Assembly: GCF_003989665.1 (NCBI RefSeq)
Contig: NZ_RZIJ01000005.1
Coordinates: 186,001-250,000, forward strand
From: Azospirillum doebereinerae
Lineage (GTDB): Bacteria > Pseudomonadota > Alphaproteobacteria > Azospirillales > Azospirillaceae
Direction of reading: 5' to 3'
DNA length: 64,000 bases
In this document: positions 17,244-26,143 of the stretch, piece after piece
How the letters are laid out: each line of letters starts with the position of its first letter
Position numbering within the stretch: position 1 is the first letter of the stretch
The notes under the pieces: model-generated
Told to the model about the DNA's origin: nothing
The model's database searches: none
The model's input: the letters and a program-made list of their open reading frames with translations, nothing else
Position numbers and translations under genes: made by a program

Positions 17244-20147
17244 ATGGCAGAGGCGTTTTCCGTTTATAACTACGAGCACAACACCGTCGCTTCAGTCATC
17301 GCCGAGACGACCGGCCTGTCCCTTCCGACCATCTTGGGAACAGCCCAGTTTCTTTTCATGATGAAGCGCCTGGAGGATGTCGGCGCCCATACCCTCGTGG
17401 TGGAGCGCAACTACGTCGATCGCGACTATCTGTCCGACTACACGCATTTCCACGCGCGCAGCTTTCAGCCCTACGACCGCTTCTGCACCCGCCTCCACTT
17501 CTTCCACCGCCCGCTGGCGCCCTCGTTCTTCCAGTCCATCGTCACCGGCCTGACCACGGACGCGGCGTCCATCGATGGGCTGCGGGACTCCTATCTTGGC
17601 TTCATGATCGTGCGCCCGCTTCCCGGAAAATTCATCGGCCGCACCTGCCTGAAGACACCCATCGACGAGGATTGGACCACGCCGCTTCTGCAGAGCTACT
17701 CCGCCAGGCTCTTCGGCATCAATCTGAGCGTGGGCGGCACGGTGGCCTTTCAGGAGCAGGACAGCATCGTCGCCGCCTGTGCGACCTGCGCGGTCTGGTT
17801 CGCCCTGAACGCCCACGGCGACCACCACCTCATTCCGTCGCCGGGCAACATCACGCGCCGGGCCGCTCCCGATCAAGGCGGCGCGCAGCGGATGTTCCCA
17901 AACCGGGGACTGGACATGGACATGATCGTCCGCGCCCTCAAACGGGAGCAGTACGAGGTGGTGGTGCAGGACTTCCGCCCTTTGCCCGGAGACACGGCGC
18001 TGGGGGAGGGTGATGGAATTTGTGAGGCAAAGCGAACCATCTACGCCTATCTGCGCGGGGGCGTGGCGGCTCCGATCATGGGTGTTTATCTCTGTGAGGA
18101 CGTGGCCGGCGGCGAGGAGGACGGCGAGGCGGCGGGGTTCGCCCGCCACGCGATCACGGTTCTCGGCTACCGCTTCGATGAAAGTCGCGGGGGCCTGCCA
18201 CCGGCCGATGCGTCCGGCGGGCTGCGCATGCGGGCCGACGCCATAACCCACTTCCTTGTGCACGACGACCGGGTGGGGCCGTTCTGTGCCATGGCCATCA
18301 GGAAGAAACCGGGGCGGGTCCGCATCCACGGCACCCCGATCACGACCAGCGCCGTCCTGTCCTACGCGTTGGAAGAATTCAAGGGCACGAAGCTGAACGT
18401 CGGCGGTCACGATCCGGACACGACGGTCCAGGTTCCCGGTCTCGTCGCCTTGGCGACTTACCATAAGATCCGCGTGCAGTTGAAGGACGTCATTCCATAC
18501 ATCGAGGAGCTGGGCCGCTACCTGTTCGCCTCCGGCGCGGAGCCGATCGAGTCGCTGACGCCGTTCTTCGGCGTGTCCGGCGAGCATCTGGTGTGGGACG
18601 TCTATGTTGCCGACAGCACGGCGGTCAAGAGCGCCGTTCGCGACGCGCTGACCGCGTGCGACCGTTTCGCCGACAGAAGCGATGCGCAGGTGCGGGGGAA
18701 TTTGTCCGCCGAGGCGCTTCGGGTGATGACGGCCGGATGGCCGCGCTATGTCTGGCGGGCCACCGCCTATGGGAGGGAAACCGGCAAGCCTCTGGTCGAT
18801 CTGGTCATCGACGCGACCGACACCATCCAGGTGCGCTCGCTGCTGACGCCGGTCTTTTACGACACGACGGTCCTGCTCACCTTCAAGGAACTCCTCGTTC
18901 CGAAGGAGGACATCTCCGATCCTTGGTGGACCTACAGCCGGGTCTCCGACCTGATCGACGGGTTGGCGCGCCATTTCCTGCCGCCCCGGATGATCCCGGT
19001 CATCGACGCCGACGAACGGTATGGCCATCCCCACCCGCCGCGCTGGCTGAAACCGCACGAGATGCACAGCCATATGGTCTACAATCAGCAGAACCTGCCC
19101 TGGACCAAGGAGCGGTGCTTCGTGCTGGCCGACCAGCCGGACGCGGACGCCGAGCCGGCGGGCGGCATGACGCCGCTGTCCAAGCGGTTGAAGGGTTTCC
19201 TCGACGAATTGCGGGCGGAAAATCGGGTCGCCATCTGGCTGATCGACGAGTATTGCAATCTGGTCATCGGGGAGGACGCGCCATCGGACCAGGACGACGC
19301 CGCGTCGCCCAAGCTGGGGCATCCGACCCTGATCGGAGGCGCCCGCGCGCGCATCTCCGGAGAACTGCGGCCCCCGGAAGGCGATGGCGACGCGTGGGTG
19401 CTGACGAACGCCTCGGGCCGTTACAGCAAGCTGAGGCTCGACCGCGACCGACTGATGCTCGAAGAGGCTCAGAAACTGGTCGAGAAGCGTTGCGGCTCGC
19501 TTCTCAAGGCTGCGTTTCCGATCAAGGCGGATTGGAGGGAGCAGCATGGCAGCGAACGCATCCGCACCAGCCGCGACGCCGAAATCGAAATCCGTGACCT
19601 GCTTGGCGATCAGCGGTACGACGATCATGACCGGATGAACATCGTGCGGGAATGGGCCGACATCTTCGTCCATGGACAATCGGCTCCCGCCGCCGCGGCT
19701 TCCAGCGTCGCGATGACGTCCGGTCTTGCCGCGCTGGCGTCCGCCGAGCGGGAAGGACCGGCGCGCGCCCTTTTCCTGCACATGATCGACCGGTTGCTGC
19801 ATCACTGGCCCGGCCAAGCGGTGGAGGCCCAAAGTCTTTGCCCGCTGATAAAGGACTGGATCGGGCGGAACGGCGCTGGGCTCTCCGCTGACGGGCGTTG
19901 TGCCTTGGCCAGCCTGTGCGTTGCCTTGCACAATGCCGGAAACGGCATGGCCGGGGAGCTGGAGATCATCTCGGATTGGACCGAGGAACTGCCCAACGTG
20001 CTTCTTACCGCCATACGCAACGCGCGGCGGAGCGCTGCACCCTCAACGGCCCCATCCCCGACGGCCGCGCCGGAACAGCCGGCGCGGAAGCGCCGCTTCA
20101 AGTTCAGCGCTCCGCGAGCCGGCAAGGTTGACGGCCCGGCCGGCTGA
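17244..20147 (+). CDS. Large protein of unknown function with a papain-like cysteine-protease core
   Basis: A 967-residue protein without a signal peptide or membrane segment, so probably cytoplasmic. The segment around residues 170-350 has the order and wording of papain-type enzymes: Q172, then ACATCAVW with C179 and C182 (papain CGSCW), H302 in HAITVLGY (papain HAVAAVGY), and an acidic residue in VHDDRVGPF (D341/D342). An N-terminal domain of about 165 residues precedes it. A second region around residues 440-600 is unrecognised. Near residue 690 is HPTLIGGARARISGELR then NASGRYS, a pattern reminiscent of a domain seen in polymorphic toxin-type proteins. The tail (about 930-967) is Pro/Ala-rich and basic. 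The ATG at 17244 follows AGAGGG at about 9 bases. The role is unknown; defence, toxin or stress proteolysis are options. Confidence 0.85.
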   Translation: MAEAFSVYNYEHNTVASVIAETTGLSLPTILGTAQFLFMMKRLEDVGAHTLVVERNYVDRDYLSDYTHFHARSFQPYDRFCTRLHFFHRPLAPSFFQSIVTGLTTDAASIDGLRDSYLGFMIVRPLPGKFIGRTCLKTPIDEDWTTPLLQSYSARLFGINLSVGGTVAFQEQDSIVAACATCAVWFALNAHGDHHLIPSPGNITRRAAPDQGGAQRMFPNRGLDMDMIVRALKREQYEVVVQDFRPLPGDTALGEGDGICEAKRTIYAYLRGGVAAPIMGVYLCEDVAGGEEDGEAAGFARHAITVLGYRFDESRGGLPPADASGGLRMRADAITHFLVHDDRVGPFCAMAIRKKPGRVRIHGTPITTSAVLSYALEEFKGTKLNVGGHDPDTTVQVPGLVALATYHKIRVQLKDVIPYIEELGRYLFASGAEPIESLTPFFGVSGEHLVWDVYVADSTAVKSAVRDALTACDRFADRSDAQVRGNLSAEALRVMTAGWPRYVWRATAYGRETGKPLVDLVIDATDTIQVRSLLTPVFYDTTVLLTFKELLVPKEDISDPWWTYSRVSDLIDGLARHFLPPRMIPVIDADERYGHPHPPRWLKPHEMHSHMVYNQQNLPWTKERCFVLADQPDADAEPAGGMTPLSKRLKGFLDELRAENRVAIWLIDEYCNLVIGEDAPSDQDDAASPKLGHPTLIGGARARISGELRPPEGDGDAWVLTNASGRYSKLRLDRDRLMLEEAQKLVEKRCGSLLKAAFPIKADWREQHGSERIRTSRDAEIEIRDLLGDQRYDDHDRMNIVREWADIFVHGQSAPAAAASSVAMTSGLAALASAEREGPARALFLHMIDRLLHHWPGQAVEAQSLCPLIKDWIGRNGAGLSADGRCALASLCVALHNAGNGMAGELEIISDWTEELPNVLLTAIRNARRSAAPSTAPSPTAAPEQPARKRRFKFSAPRAGKVDGPAG

Positions 20148-20213
20148 CGCCGGCGTTGGTCCATCCCGATGGCGCGGTGGGCGGCCCCGCCGGGGCAAGG
20201 CGGGCCGATGCCC

Positions 20214-21779
20214 TCAAGGCACGTCGAACTGGGGCGGCTTGGCGGCGCCGGGGCAGGCGTTGACGGGCAGGGCCTCGGTTTCCACGAAGGTGACGGCGGC
20301 GGCCATCGCGCAGTCCTCGCCCGACGTCACGAGATGGCCGGCGCTGCGGAACACCAGATGGCGGCTCTTGGGCAGGGTTGCCGCCGCGCGCTCGCCCCAT
20401 TCCGGCGGCGTCACCGGGTCGTAGGCGCCCGACAGCAGCAGGACCGGGACGGCGCTGGCCACCGGCAGGCGCTCCAGCGGCTCCTGCTGGCCCGCCGGCC
20501 ACAGGCGGCAGACCCGCTGCGACGGGTCGTCGGCGGCGATGGTGCCGTAGGGCGGGAAGCGGCGGGCGCTCTCGGCCCTTTTCAGCGGGTCGGCCGGATT
20601 CACCGTCTCGCGGCATTCGACGGAGAAGGCCAAGCCATCGGCGATCTCCAAATCGCCCAGCCAGCTGGCCGGCGCCCATTCCGCCACCAGGTCATAACGG
20701 CCGCGCACGGCCCGGTCGATCATCGCCGGCACCGTGGGCACCGCCTCCCCGGTGGACATCGCCTCCAGCCCGGCGGAGACGACCGAGGCGCCGGTCAGGC
20801 GCAGGGCGTGGCGGCCATCGGAATCGCCGACGATCAGATCGACCGGGTTGCGGTCGAGCCGCTGCACGAGGTCGAGGAAGCGCTTTTCCAGATCGGGGTA
20901 GGCGGCGCGGCAGGCCCGGTTGGCGGCGCAATCGTCGAACAGCCGGCGGAAGGCGCGCTGGGCCAGCCAAGGCGCCTCCTCCTGCGCGTTCACGTCGGGC
21001 GGGTAGACGGAGTCCAGCACGGCGCTGCGCACGCGCCCGCCGTTGCGGCGAAGGATCTCCAGCGCGACGCGGGTGCCGTAGGACACCGCGAACAGGTTGA
21101 CGCGCTGGGCGCCCAACGCGGTCGCCACCTCCAGCGCGTCGTCGGCGGCGACGGGGGTGGAGAACGACGCGCCGTCCAACCCGACCGCCTTGAACCGGTT
21201 GACGCAAGCGCCCAGCGCCGTGCGTTCCGCCGTGGCGCGCTGGTCGCGCGACAGCGGTCGGAGGCGGGGCTGGGCGCCGACCGCGTCCAGCTCCGGGCAA
21301 TCGGTGTCCGGTTCCGCCCGGCCGACGCCGCGCGGGTCGAACAGGATCACGTTGCGCGAGCGGCGGAAGGGGGCGGACAGCTCCCACCACACCTCCATCC
21401 GCTCCTCCGTCGCCTCGCCGCTGCCGAAGGGGGAGGCGCCGGGGCCGCCCTCCAGGAACAGGACCGGGTCGGCGGCGGGCTGGCGGGCGGTGCTCAGCAG
21501 CACGGCGACGGGAAGCCGGAAGCTGCCGGACGCCGGGCGGTCGCGCCGTTCGGGGACGGTGACGGTGCCGCACAGCGCCGCCTCGCCCTCCGGCACGCTG
21601 AACCAGCAGGGGCCGGGCGTGAAGCGCGCCTCCGCCGCCGCCGGGGCGGGCACGCCGACAAGCGCTGCGCCAACCAAAATCGCCTGGGCCAGCATCGCCC
21701 AGGCCAAGGCGGTCCCGGCCGGCGTCGGCGGGGTGATCCGCGACCACCAGGGCCGCGCGGGACGGGCGCAGACGGACAC
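20214..21779 (-). CDS. Secreted alpha/beta hydrolase, TAP-like (tripeptidyl aminopeptidase family)
   Basis: An exported hydrolase. An Arg-containing n-region and a hydrophobic stretch (LAQAILVGAALVG) followed by APAAAEA suggest a signal peptide. The hydrolase core shows the oxyanion region FLEGGPGASPFG, the nucleophile elbow AVSYGTR, the acid in LLLSGAYDPVTPPEW and the catalytic His in SAGHLVTSG. The C-terminal TAP-like cap domain is present. Homologues cleave short peptides or proline-type amides. The open frame extends to 22142, but the upstream part lacks protein-like character. I start at GTG 21779; ATG 21695 (inside the hydrophobic region) is the alternative. It is convergent with the 967-aa gene. 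Confidence 0.85.
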   Translation of the reverse strand: MSVCARPARPWWSRITPPTPAGTALAWAMLAQAILVGAALVGVPAPAAAEARFTPGPCWFSVPEGEAALCGTVTVPERRDRPASGSFRLPVAVLLSTARQPAADPVLFLEGGPGASPFGSGEATEERMEVWWELSAPFRRSRNVILFDPRGVGRAEPDTDCPELDAVGAQPRLRPLSRDQRATAERTALGACVNRFKAVGLDGASFSTPVAADDALEVATALGAQRVNLFAVSYGTRVALEILRRNGGRVRSAVLDSVYPPDVNAQEEAPWLAQRAFRRLFDDCAANRACRAAYPDLEKRFLDLVQRLDRNPVDLIVGDSDGRHALRLTGASVVSAGLEAMSTGEAVPTVPAMIDRAVRGRYDLVAEWAPASWLGDLEIADGLAFSVECRETVNPADPLKRAESARRFPPYGTIAADDPSQRVCRLWPAGQQEPLERLPVASAVPVLLLSGAYDPVTPPEWGERAAATLPKSRHLVFRSAGHLVTSGEDCAMAAAVTFVETEALPVNACPGAAKPPQFDVP

Positions 21780-22047
21780 GGGCCAAGCACTCGGGAGAAG
21801 CGTGAACGGGGTGGGCCAAGCGGCCCCGTTTTGTTTGACCGAGCCACCCGCAATTGTCCAGCCGCGCCGGGCTGTTGTCTTCCATGCCACAAAACGCCGC
21901 CGGTATGATGCATAACGGCAACAGGCGGAAGCCGATCCATCCATCCGAGGTCGGATGAGCGCTTGACGCAACACATCCGACTGCGGAATTATTTCGATCT
22001 TGGGCGCCGGCCATCGCGGCCGGCGCGACATCGGAAGGAGCACCGTC

Positions 22048-22245
22048 ATGCCGACCTTATGGACCTCGATGCGGAGCCGCTGGCTCGATTCCGGCGGCGG
22101 CGCCGGGATGGATCGCCTCGGCGAGCATCTGCGGCGCGACATCGCCCTCAGCGCCGAGGACCAGCGGTCCCACGCGCCGCGTCACATCCGCGATCGGAAC
22201 CTTTCGGACGCGCGGACATTTTTGACGTTGCAACCGTATCGCTGA
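22048..22245 (+). CDS. Small protein of unknown function (65 aa)
   Basis: The ATG at 22048 has an ideal AAGGAG ribosome binding site 7 bases upstream. The product is basic and Arg-rich (MRSRWLDSGG, then HLRRDIALSAEDQ) with no membrane segment. The spacing of W, R and DI-x-LS loosely recalls DUF1127-type small proteins, but the match is weak. It is divergent from the TAP-like hydrolase gene. Confidence 0.45.
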   Translation: MPTLWTSMRSRWLDSGGGAGMDRLGEHLRRDIALSAEDQRSHAPRHIRDRNLSDARTFLTLQPYR

Positions 22246-22326
22246 CCGGCGATACCGGATTCGCCGGTGGCGCCGCCCCCGGCATCAGTCAACCCTCAAG
22301 CCTTCCTCAACCCCTGGAGCATCACG

Positions 22327-22515
22327 ATGAAAACCGTCGTACCCGCCACCTGGATCATCCGATCCGGCGATCCGGCCGCCCAAGCCGCCAATCACGCCAC
22401 CATGCGCAACCATCGCACCCCGGCCCTTGACCCCTTGGGCGAGCTTGAATTCCGGATATCGAGAGGATCCCATGTCAGTGTTTCTGGGCTTTTGCGGCCA
22501 TCGTCTCTTCGTTGA
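22327..22515 (+). CDS. Doubtful small ORF (62 aa)
   Basis: The ATG follows TGGAG at about 8 bases and the first codons (MKTVVPATWIIRSGD) look protein-like, but the later part does not, and it overlaps the next small gene by 44 bases. Kept only because three consecutive small frames with ribosome binding sites occur here. Confidence 0.25.
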   Translation: MKTVVPATWIIRSGDPAAQAANHATMRNHRTPALDPLGELEFRISRGSHVSVSGLLRPSSLR

Positions 22516-22648
22516 ACACGCCCTCTGGGCATCGCCGGCCGGGTCGTTCGACCTGCGGCGGGAAAACGGGGAAGTCATCCTATGGCTTGGACGCCTGAAC
22601 GTCATCTACACACCGGCCCGCTGGGGACCACCATCGCGCACGACCTAG
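22472..22648 (+). CDS. Small protein of unknown function (58 aa)
   Basis: Starts at ATG 22472 after GAGAGGA. The middle of the product, FDLRRENGEVILWLGRLNVIY, has the alternating hydrophobic pattern of a genuine beta-rich small protein, and the N-terminus is MSVFLGFCGHRLF. It ends 25 bases before the marR-like gene and may be co-transcribed with it. No family is recognised. Confidence 0.5.
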   Translation: MSVFLGFCGHRLFVEHALWASPAGSFDLRRENGEVILWLGRLNVIYTPARWGPPSRTT

Positions 22649-22673
22649 CGCCGAACGGCGCGGAGGCGCTTTA

Positions 22674-23048
22674 ATGCCGGCCCGCGCGCGTCACGACGAG
22701 GTCGCCACCGTCGTCCAGGTGCTTGAGGCGTTCCGCAAGCTCGACCCCGACCTGCCGATCCAATACGCGTTGAGTTTCATGACCATCGCGCAGAGCGAAG
22801 GCATTTCCATCGGCGAGTTGGCGGAACGCCTGGGCATCGCCCAATCGTCGGCGTCGCGCAACGTCGCGGCGCTCAGTCGCTGGCACAGCTTCGGCAAGGC
22901 CGGGCTGGATCTGGTGCAGGCGCAGGAAGACCCGCGCGAGCGCCGCCGCAAGATCGTCACGCTGACCGATTCCGGCCGCGCGTTCCTCGCCGACCTGCGC
23001 GCCATCGTCAACCCGGCCGACAGCCGCCGCGCCGCGAAATCGGCCTGA
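22674..23048 (+). CDS. MarR-family winged-helix transcriptional regulator
   Basis: A 124-residue winged-helix protein: IQYALSFMTIAQSEGISIGELAERLGIAQSSASRNVAAL is a clear MarR-type helix-turn-helix, followed by the wing (DPRERRRKIVTLTDSGRAFL). GGAGG sits 7 bases before the ATG at 22674. Such proteins repress nearby genes in response to small ligands. The neighbouring small ORFs are the only same-strand candidates here. MarR-type plasmid or phage regulators look similar, so an accessory origin of this little cluster is possible. Confidence 0.85.
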   Translation: MPARARHDEVATVVQVLEAFRKLDPDLPIQYALSFMTIAQSEGISIGELAERLGIAQSSASRNVAALSRWHSFGKAGLDLVQAQEDPRERRRKIVTLTDSGRAFLADLRAIVNPADSRRAAKSA

Positions 23049-23080
23049 CGGGTCCTTCCTCTATCCTTACTTACCCATCC

Positions 23081-23701
23081 TTATTTATGGGGTCCGCCCA
23101 GCGCGCGCCACAGCATGTCCAGCAGGACGCGCGCCGCCAGTTCCTGGCGCTCCAGCGGCAGGCCGGCCCGGCCCCGCACCTCCGCCACCCGCTCGGGCAG
23201 CGGCGGCATGTGGAAGAACCCCATCGGCACGTCCAGCCCCGCCGTCTCGATGGCGTGGCGGGCGCGGTAGAACAGGTGGTTGCCGAGAAAGCCGCCGGAA
23301 AAATCCCCGAAGGTCACCGGCAGCCCGGCCATGGCCAGCTCCCGCATCACGCGCGGGATCGGCAGCGTCGATCCGTAGGCGGTCGGTCCGTCCGGAGCGA
23401 TGGCCTGTTGCTCCCGGATCGTGCCGGCCTCGTCGGGGCGGGGGCTTTCGTCGCAGTTCCAGGCGATGCGCTCGACCCGGATGTAATCGGTCGCCTCCGC
23501 GAGGGCGAAGCCCAGCGCCGCCATCGGGGCGTGCCGGTCGAGCAGTTCGGCGAACTCGTCGCCGCAGCGGTCGTAGACCGGGGTAAGGATGGCGGTGACG
23601 ACCCCCGGCTCCCCAGCCAGCCGCTCCATCAGCAAGGCGGTCGGATCGACCGTTCCCTCGCCGATGGGTTGGAAGCCGGTGAGCAGGATGGGGGCCGTCA
23701 T
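23081..23701 (-). CDS. Pyroglutamyl-peptidase I-like protein lacking the catalytic cysteine
   Basis: A 206-residue member of the peptidase C15 fold. It has the N-terminal LLTGFQPIG, the conserved Glu in IRVERIAWN and the His in GFFHMPPLPE. In the enzyme the nucleophile motif reads YVCNHLFY; here it reads FLGNHLFY, so Cys is replaced by Gly while the rest of the motif is kept. Removal of N-terminal pyroglutamate by the usual mechanism is therefore unlikely. The gene starts 14 bases downstream of trpS on the same strand and should be co-transcribed with it. It is about the usual family length, so it is not a decaying fragment. Confidence 0.8.
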   Translation of the reverse strand: MTAPILLTGFQPIGEGTVDPTALLMERLAGEPGVVTAILTPVYDRCGDEFAELLDRHAPMAALGFALAEATDYIRVERIAWNCDESPRPDEAGTIREQQAIAPDGPTAYGSTLPIPRVMRELAMAGLPVTFGDFSGGFLGNHLFYRARHAIETAGLDVPMGFFHMPPLPERVAEVRGRAGLPLERQELAARVLLDMLWRALGGPHK

Positions 23702-23714
23702 CGCTGGATCGTCC

Positions 23715-24713
23715 TTACGGGCGCAGCAGGCCGATGGTGTCCTTGACGTCGTTCAGCGTCTTCTCGGCGATGGCGGCGGCGCGCTCGCCGCCCTGGCGCA
23801 GCAGACGGTCGATTTCCGCCTTGTCGTCGAGCAGTTCCTTCATGCGCGTCGTCATCGGCGCCAGCTTGGCGACCGACAGGTCGACCAGCGCCGCCTTGAA
23901 GCCGGAGAACTGGGCGCCCGCGAACTGGGCCAGCGTCTGTTCGCGCGACTGGCCGGCGAGCGCCGAGTAGATCGTCACGAGGTTGTCGGCCTCGGGCCGC
24001 GCCTCCAGCTCGGTGACGGTTTCGGGCAGGGGTTCCGGGTCGGTCTTGGCCTTGCGGATCTTCTGCGCGATGGTGTCGGCGTCGTCGGTCATGTTGATGC
24101 GCGAGTATTCGGACTCGTCCGACTTCGACATCTTCTTCTTGCCGTCGCGCAGGCTCATCACGCGGGTCGCCTCGCCCAGGATCTGCGGCTCGGGCTGCGG
24201 GAAGAACTCGGTCTCGTAGCGGCGGTTGAAGGCGCCGGCGATGTCGCGGGCCAGCTCCAGATGCTGCTTCTGGTCCTCGCCGACCGGGACGTGGGTCGCC
24301 TTGTAGAGCAGGATGTCGGCGGCCATCAGCGTCGGGTAGGCGTAGAGGCCGAGGTTGGCCATGTCCTTCTGCTTGCCGGCCTTCTCCTTGAACTGGGTCA
24401 TCCGGTTCAGCCAGCCGAGCGGCGTGTGGCAGGACAGGATCCACCCCAGTTCGGCGTGGCCGGAAACATAGGACTGGTTGAAGAGGATGTTCTTCTCCGG
24501 GTCGATGCCGGCCGCGATGTAGGCGGCGGCGACCTCGCGGATGTTGTTGCGCAGGACCTCGGGGTCCTGGTCGATGGTCAGGGCGTGCAGATCGACGACG
24601 CAGAAGATGCATTCGTAGCTGTTCTGCAGCTGCACCCAATTGCGCAGCGCCCCCAGATAGTTGCCGAGGTGAAGCTGCCGGGTCGGCTGCATGCCGGAAA
24701 AGATGCGGTTCAC
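23715..24713 (-). CDS. trpS: Tryptophan--tRNA ligase
   Basis: A 332-residue class Ic aminoacyl-tRNA synthetase. The Rossmann-fold start is [20 protein letters not shown], containing the HIGH-equivalent HLGN; the KMSKS loop is intact ([10 protein letters not shown]). TrpS-specific wording includes [11 protein letters not shown] and [19 protein letters not shown] chose GTG 24713 because it gives the usual family length and N-terminus; the open frame runs on 31 codons upstream without family similarity. It charges tRNA-Trp in the cytoplasm. A pyroglutamyl-peptidase homologue follows immediately. Confidence 0.97.
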   Translation of the reverse strand: MNRIFSGMQPTRQLHLGNYLGALRNWVQLQNSYECIFCVVDLHALTIDQDPEVLRNNIREVAAAYIAAGIDPEKNILFNQSYVSGHAELGWILSCHTPLGWLNRMTQFKEKAGKQKDMANLGLYAYPTLMAADILLYKATHVPVGEDQKQHLELARDIAGAFNRRYETEFFPQPEPQILGEATRVMSLRDGKKKMSKSDESEYSRINMTDDADTIAQKIRKAKTDPEPLPETVTELEARPEADNLVTIYSALAGQSREQTLAQFAGAQFSGFKAALVDLSVAKLAPMTTRMKELLDDKAEIDRLLRQGGERAAAIAEKTLNDVKDTIGLLRP

Positions 24714-24914
24714 GGGTCGTCTCGCTCGAAAACTCTGGGAGGCCGGAGTTATCGCCCCCCCCGGCGCGGTGGTCAAGGCACGCCGCGCAAAACCAGGGTG
24801 CGGCAAGGGCTACCGGAGTGGCGGGAGAGGAGAGACGTGTGTTGGAGCGTGGACATAAGCGCTTCGGTTGCGAAGAACGCCTTTGTGTGCTACCGCAACG
24901 CGGTGTGGTCTGGA

Positions 24915-24935
24915 GGGGGCGGACCGACCGCCCCC
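24915..24935 (+). promoter_or_regulatory. GC hairpin just before the 23-aa peptide gene
   Basis: A perfect 8-bp stem GGGGGCGG / CCGCCCCC with a 5-base loop. It ends 7 bases before the AGGAGG ribosome binding site of the following small ORF. It may protect the message or tune translation. Confidence 0.5.
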
Positions 24936-24957
24936 GCCACACAGGAGGAGATGAAGG

Positions 24958-25029
24958 ATGCGCGACATCCTTACCCTTCTGGTCCTGCTGCTGGAAGTGA
25001 TCAAGCGCCTGCTCGATCTCTTCCGCTAA
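24958..25029 (+). CDS. 23-residue amphipathic hydrophobic peptide
   Basis: The frame starts MRDILTLLVLL and ends KRLLDLFR, with only Leu/Ile/Val plus regularly spaced charges (D3, E13, K16, R17, D20, R23). Plotted as a helix this gives one charged and one greasy face, like the type I toxin TisB and similar membrane-acting peptides. A perfect AGGAGG lies 9 bases before the ATG at 24958. It sits alone in the trpS-gshB gap, on the opposite strand to both. The function, and whether it is translated, are unknown; a type I toxin, small membrane regulator or leader peptide are all possible. Confidence 0.5.
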   Translation: MRDILTLLVLLLEVIKRLLDLFR

Positions 25030-25151
25030 GGACTGGACCTGGGGGCGGTGGAGGCAACCGCCGTCCCCATGGTCACCAAGATACGCCCGAGCCCGTCCGC
25101 CTTCAAGGGTGGGTCAGCTCGAAAGACACGGGGAAGCTGTAAAAGTCTTCC

Positions 25152-26099
25152 TCACGCCGCCGCGCGGCGGCGTTCGATGGCGTCCCAGAGCTGGGCCTCC
25201 AATTGCACGCCGTCCAGCCGGTTGATCTCCTGAATGCCGGTCGGCGAGGTGACGTTGATTTCCGTCATGTAGTCGCCGATCACGTCGATGCCGACGAAGA
25301 CCAGCCCCTTCTCGCGCAGCACCGGGCCGATGGCGGCGCAGATGGCGCGCTCACGCTCGGTCAGCTCGGTCTTCTTGGCGCTGCCGCCGGCGTGGAAGTT
25401 GGCGCGGGCCTCGCCCTCCTGCGGCATGCGGCTGACGGCGCCGGCCGGCTCGCCGTCGATCAGGATGATGCGCTTGTCGCCTTGGCGGATTTCCGGCAGG
25501 TAGCGCTGGACGATCACCGGCTCGCGGTAGAGCTGGGTGAACAGCTCCAGCAGGGAGCCCAGATTCTCGTCGTCCGGCTTCAGGTGGAAGACGCCGGCCC
25601 CGCCGTTGCCGAACAGCGGCTTGACGATGATGTCCTTGTGCTCGGCCCGGAAGTCCAAAATGGCCTGCTTGTCGCTGGTGATCAGCGTCGGCGGCATCAG
25701 GTCGGGGAAGCGGGTGATGAAGATCTTCTCCGGCGCGTTGCGCACCTCGGCCGGGTCGTTCAGCACCAGCACCTTGGGCTGCACATGCTCCAGCAGATGG
25801 GTGGAGGTGATGTAGGCCATGTCGAAGGGCGGGTCCTGGCGCAGCATGATGATGTCCATCGTGCTCAGATCCACCAGCTTCGCCTCGCCCAGCGTGTAAT
25901 GCGCGCCGCGCTGGCGCACCACGGTCATCTCCCGCACGCGGGCGGTCAGCTTGTTGCCGGTCAGGCTGAGGTCGCGCGGGTGGTAGTGGTACAGGCGGTG
26001 GCCGCGCTTCTGCGCCTCCAGCGCCATCATGAAGCTGGAATCGGTGTCGATGTTGATCGACTCGATGGGGTCCATCTGGAACGCGACGGCGAGGCTCAT
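25152..26099 (-). CDS. gshB: Glutathione synthase
   Basis: A 315-residue ATP-grasp ligase that joins gamma-glutamylcysteine and glycine. The N-terminus [23 protein letters not shown], the [13 protein letters not shown] substrate motif, the glycine-rich ATP loop [12 protein letters not shown] and the metal-binding end [19 protein letters not shown] are diagnostic. ATG 26099 has GGAGA upstream and gives the family length; the frame extends to 26294 without similarity. It is 45 bases downstream of the SirB1-like gene on the same strand. In alphaproteobacteria gshB typically follows the rsmI-yraN cluster, as here. Confidence 0.97.
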   Translation of the reverse strand: MSLAVAFQMDPIESINIDTDSSFMMALEAQKRGHRLYHYHPRDLSLTGNKLTARVREMTVVRQRGAHYTLGEAKLVDLSTMDIIMLRQDPPFDMAYITSTHLLEHVQPKVLVLNDPAEVRNAPEKIFITRFPDLMPPTLITSDKQAILDFRAEHKDIIVKPLFGNGGAGVFHLKPDDENLGSLLELFTQLYREPVIVQRYLPEIRQGDKRIILIDGEPAGAVSRMPQEGEARANFHAGGSAKKTELTERERAICAAIGPVLREKGLVFVGIDVIGDYMTEINVTSPTGIQEINRLDGVQLEAQLWDAIERRRAAA

Positions 26100-26143
26100 G
26101 GCGGGTCTCCGGCCGGTGAATCGGCCATTCGGTTGGGTCTTCG

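Noticed and set aside
24818-25000. 60-aa open frame overlapping the 23-aa peptide gene
   Set aside because: It has no ribosome binding site and reads through the hairpin; the 23-aa frame has a far better start signal.
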